Source: Streptomyces nodosus (GTDB lineage Bacteria; Actinomycetota; Actinomycetes; Streptomycetales; Streptomycetaceae). From it: 64,000 nt of DNA. Shown piece by piece: positions 63,568 through 64,000 of this stretch. Where the stretch lies: contig NZ_CP023747.1 of NCBI RefSeq assembly GCF_008704995.1, positions 682,001 through 746,000 of the forward strand. Reading direction: 5' to 3'. Positions within the stretch are counted from its first letter, which is position 1. Every line of letters begins with the position of its first letter. The notes under the pieces were generated by a model that was given only the letters and a program-made list of their open reading frames with translations, ran no database searches and was not told the origin of the DNA. The translations under genes were made by a program, and so were the position numbers.

Positions 63568-63609
63568 CCCCACCGCATCCCACCGCATCACAGGCGAAGG
63601 CGAACCCCC

Positions 63610-64000
63610 GTGAACACCAGCCCGACCCCGGCGTCCGCCGGGGCGCCGTCCGGTCCCTCGGCCGTCGCGGCCCTGGACGTCGGCGGCACCAAGATCGCCG
63701 CCGGCCTCGTCGCCGCCGACGGCACCCTGCTGCACCGCCGCGAACTGCCCACCGACGCCGCCGACGGAGGGCTGCGCGATCCCGGTCTGGCGGGCACCGC
63801 CCGGGCCGCCCGCGCCCTCCTCGACGACGCGGCCCGGCTGGGTGTCACGGTGACCGCGCTGGGCGCCGGATTCCCCGAGTACGTCGACGCCGACGGCATG
63901 CTGACCAGCCGTGAGGTGCTCGCCTGGGACGTCCAGCCCGCCGCGGTGCTCGGCGCCGAGGCCGCGCCGGGCCTTCCGGTGGCCGTCGGCTCCGATGTGC
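63610..64000 (+). CDS. ROK-family kinase or regulator (5' part; continues past right edge)
   Basis: The first 130 codons of an open frame from GTG 63610, 42 bp after gntR. ALDVGGTKIAAGLVAADGT near residue 22 is the phosphate-1 motif of the ROK/glucokinase fold, followed by RELPTDAAD and VTALGAGFPEYVD, as in ROK sugar kinases. There is no N-terminal DNA-binding domain, so a kinase (glucokinase, N-acetylglucosamine or N-acetylmannosamine type) is likelier than a NagC-like repressor. Substrate-deciding motifs lie beyond the window. It is in the same transcription unit as gntR. Confidence 0.85.
   Translation, partial: MNTSPTPASAGAPSGPSAVAALDVGGTKIAAGLVAADGTLLHRRELPTDAADGGLRDPGLAGTARAARALLDDAARLGVTVTALGAGFPEYVDADGMLTSREVLAWDVQPAAVLGAEAAPGLPVAVGSDV

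Overview
This is high-GC DNA (third codon positions almost all G or C, frequent GTG starts, ATGA/GTGA stop-start overlaps) from an actinomycete, almost certainly a Streptomyces. The left 29 kb is one side of a polyene-macrolide biosynthetic cluster. The rest is a patchwork of stand-alone metabolic and regulatory genes, ending in an inositol-type catabolic operon that runs off the right edge.

Left block (1-12.3 kb): the start of a modular type I polyketide synthase (one complete malonyl-type reducing module, KS-AT-DH-KR-ACP, then KS and part of an AT, cut by the window edge), a GDP-mannose 4,6-dehydratase for the mycosamine-type sugar, and a divergent pair of ABC half-exporters that look like one asymmetric heterodimer. 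Three near-palindromic sites of the CTAGGGAWWTCC type lie upstream of these genes. They match the operator remembered for PAS-LuxR polyene regulators (PimM/AmphRIV/NysRIV type). A PAS-LuxR gene of that type is at 17.6-18.4 kb, followed by three ~930-950 aa LAL-type LuxR regulators and a MarR gene whose stop overlaps the first LAL start (to 27.9 kb). Between exporter and regulators sits a catabolic unit (3-oxoacid/3-oxoadipate CoA-transferase subunits and thiolase, with a divergent LysR) plus a small membrane protein and an SRPBCC protein. A stretch of about 1.1 kb (27.9-29.0 kb) has no convincing gene but carries one more PAS-LuxR-type box.

Middle block (29-51.5 kb): a SAM methyltransferase, a coproheme decarboxylase (ChdC/HemQ), a MerR-PP2C fusion, a sulfite-oxidase-like molybdoenzyme, and an unrecognised cassette (helical protein, 706-aa protein, lipoprotein) whose large gene is split by an 889-bp IS5-type insertion with a 3-bp target duplication. 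Then come a multicopper oxidase, a divergent SDR/XRE pair, a site-2 protease with CBS domains, a DUF574 methyltransferase, a DAACS symporter preceded by a Cys-containing leader peptide and a hairpin, a nitrilase-family hydrolase, a MASE1 membrane protein beside a GAF-SpoIIE phosphatase, and a TetR-controlled hydrolase/MDMPI-like pair with two facing palindromic operators.

Right block (51.6-64 kb): a tightly overlapping ten-gene operon for inositol-type catabolism: iolD, iolB, an aldolase, iolC, a NagB-like protein, a binding-protein ABC importer without its ATPase, an IolE/MocC-like isomerase and a Gfo/Idh/MocA dehydrogenase. It is divergent from a GntR/UTRA regulator and a ROK kinase, with a perfect 9-bp-arm palindrome between them. 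The NagB-like and ROK genes suggest that the substrate may be an aminated or otherwise modified cyclitol rather than plain myo-inositol.
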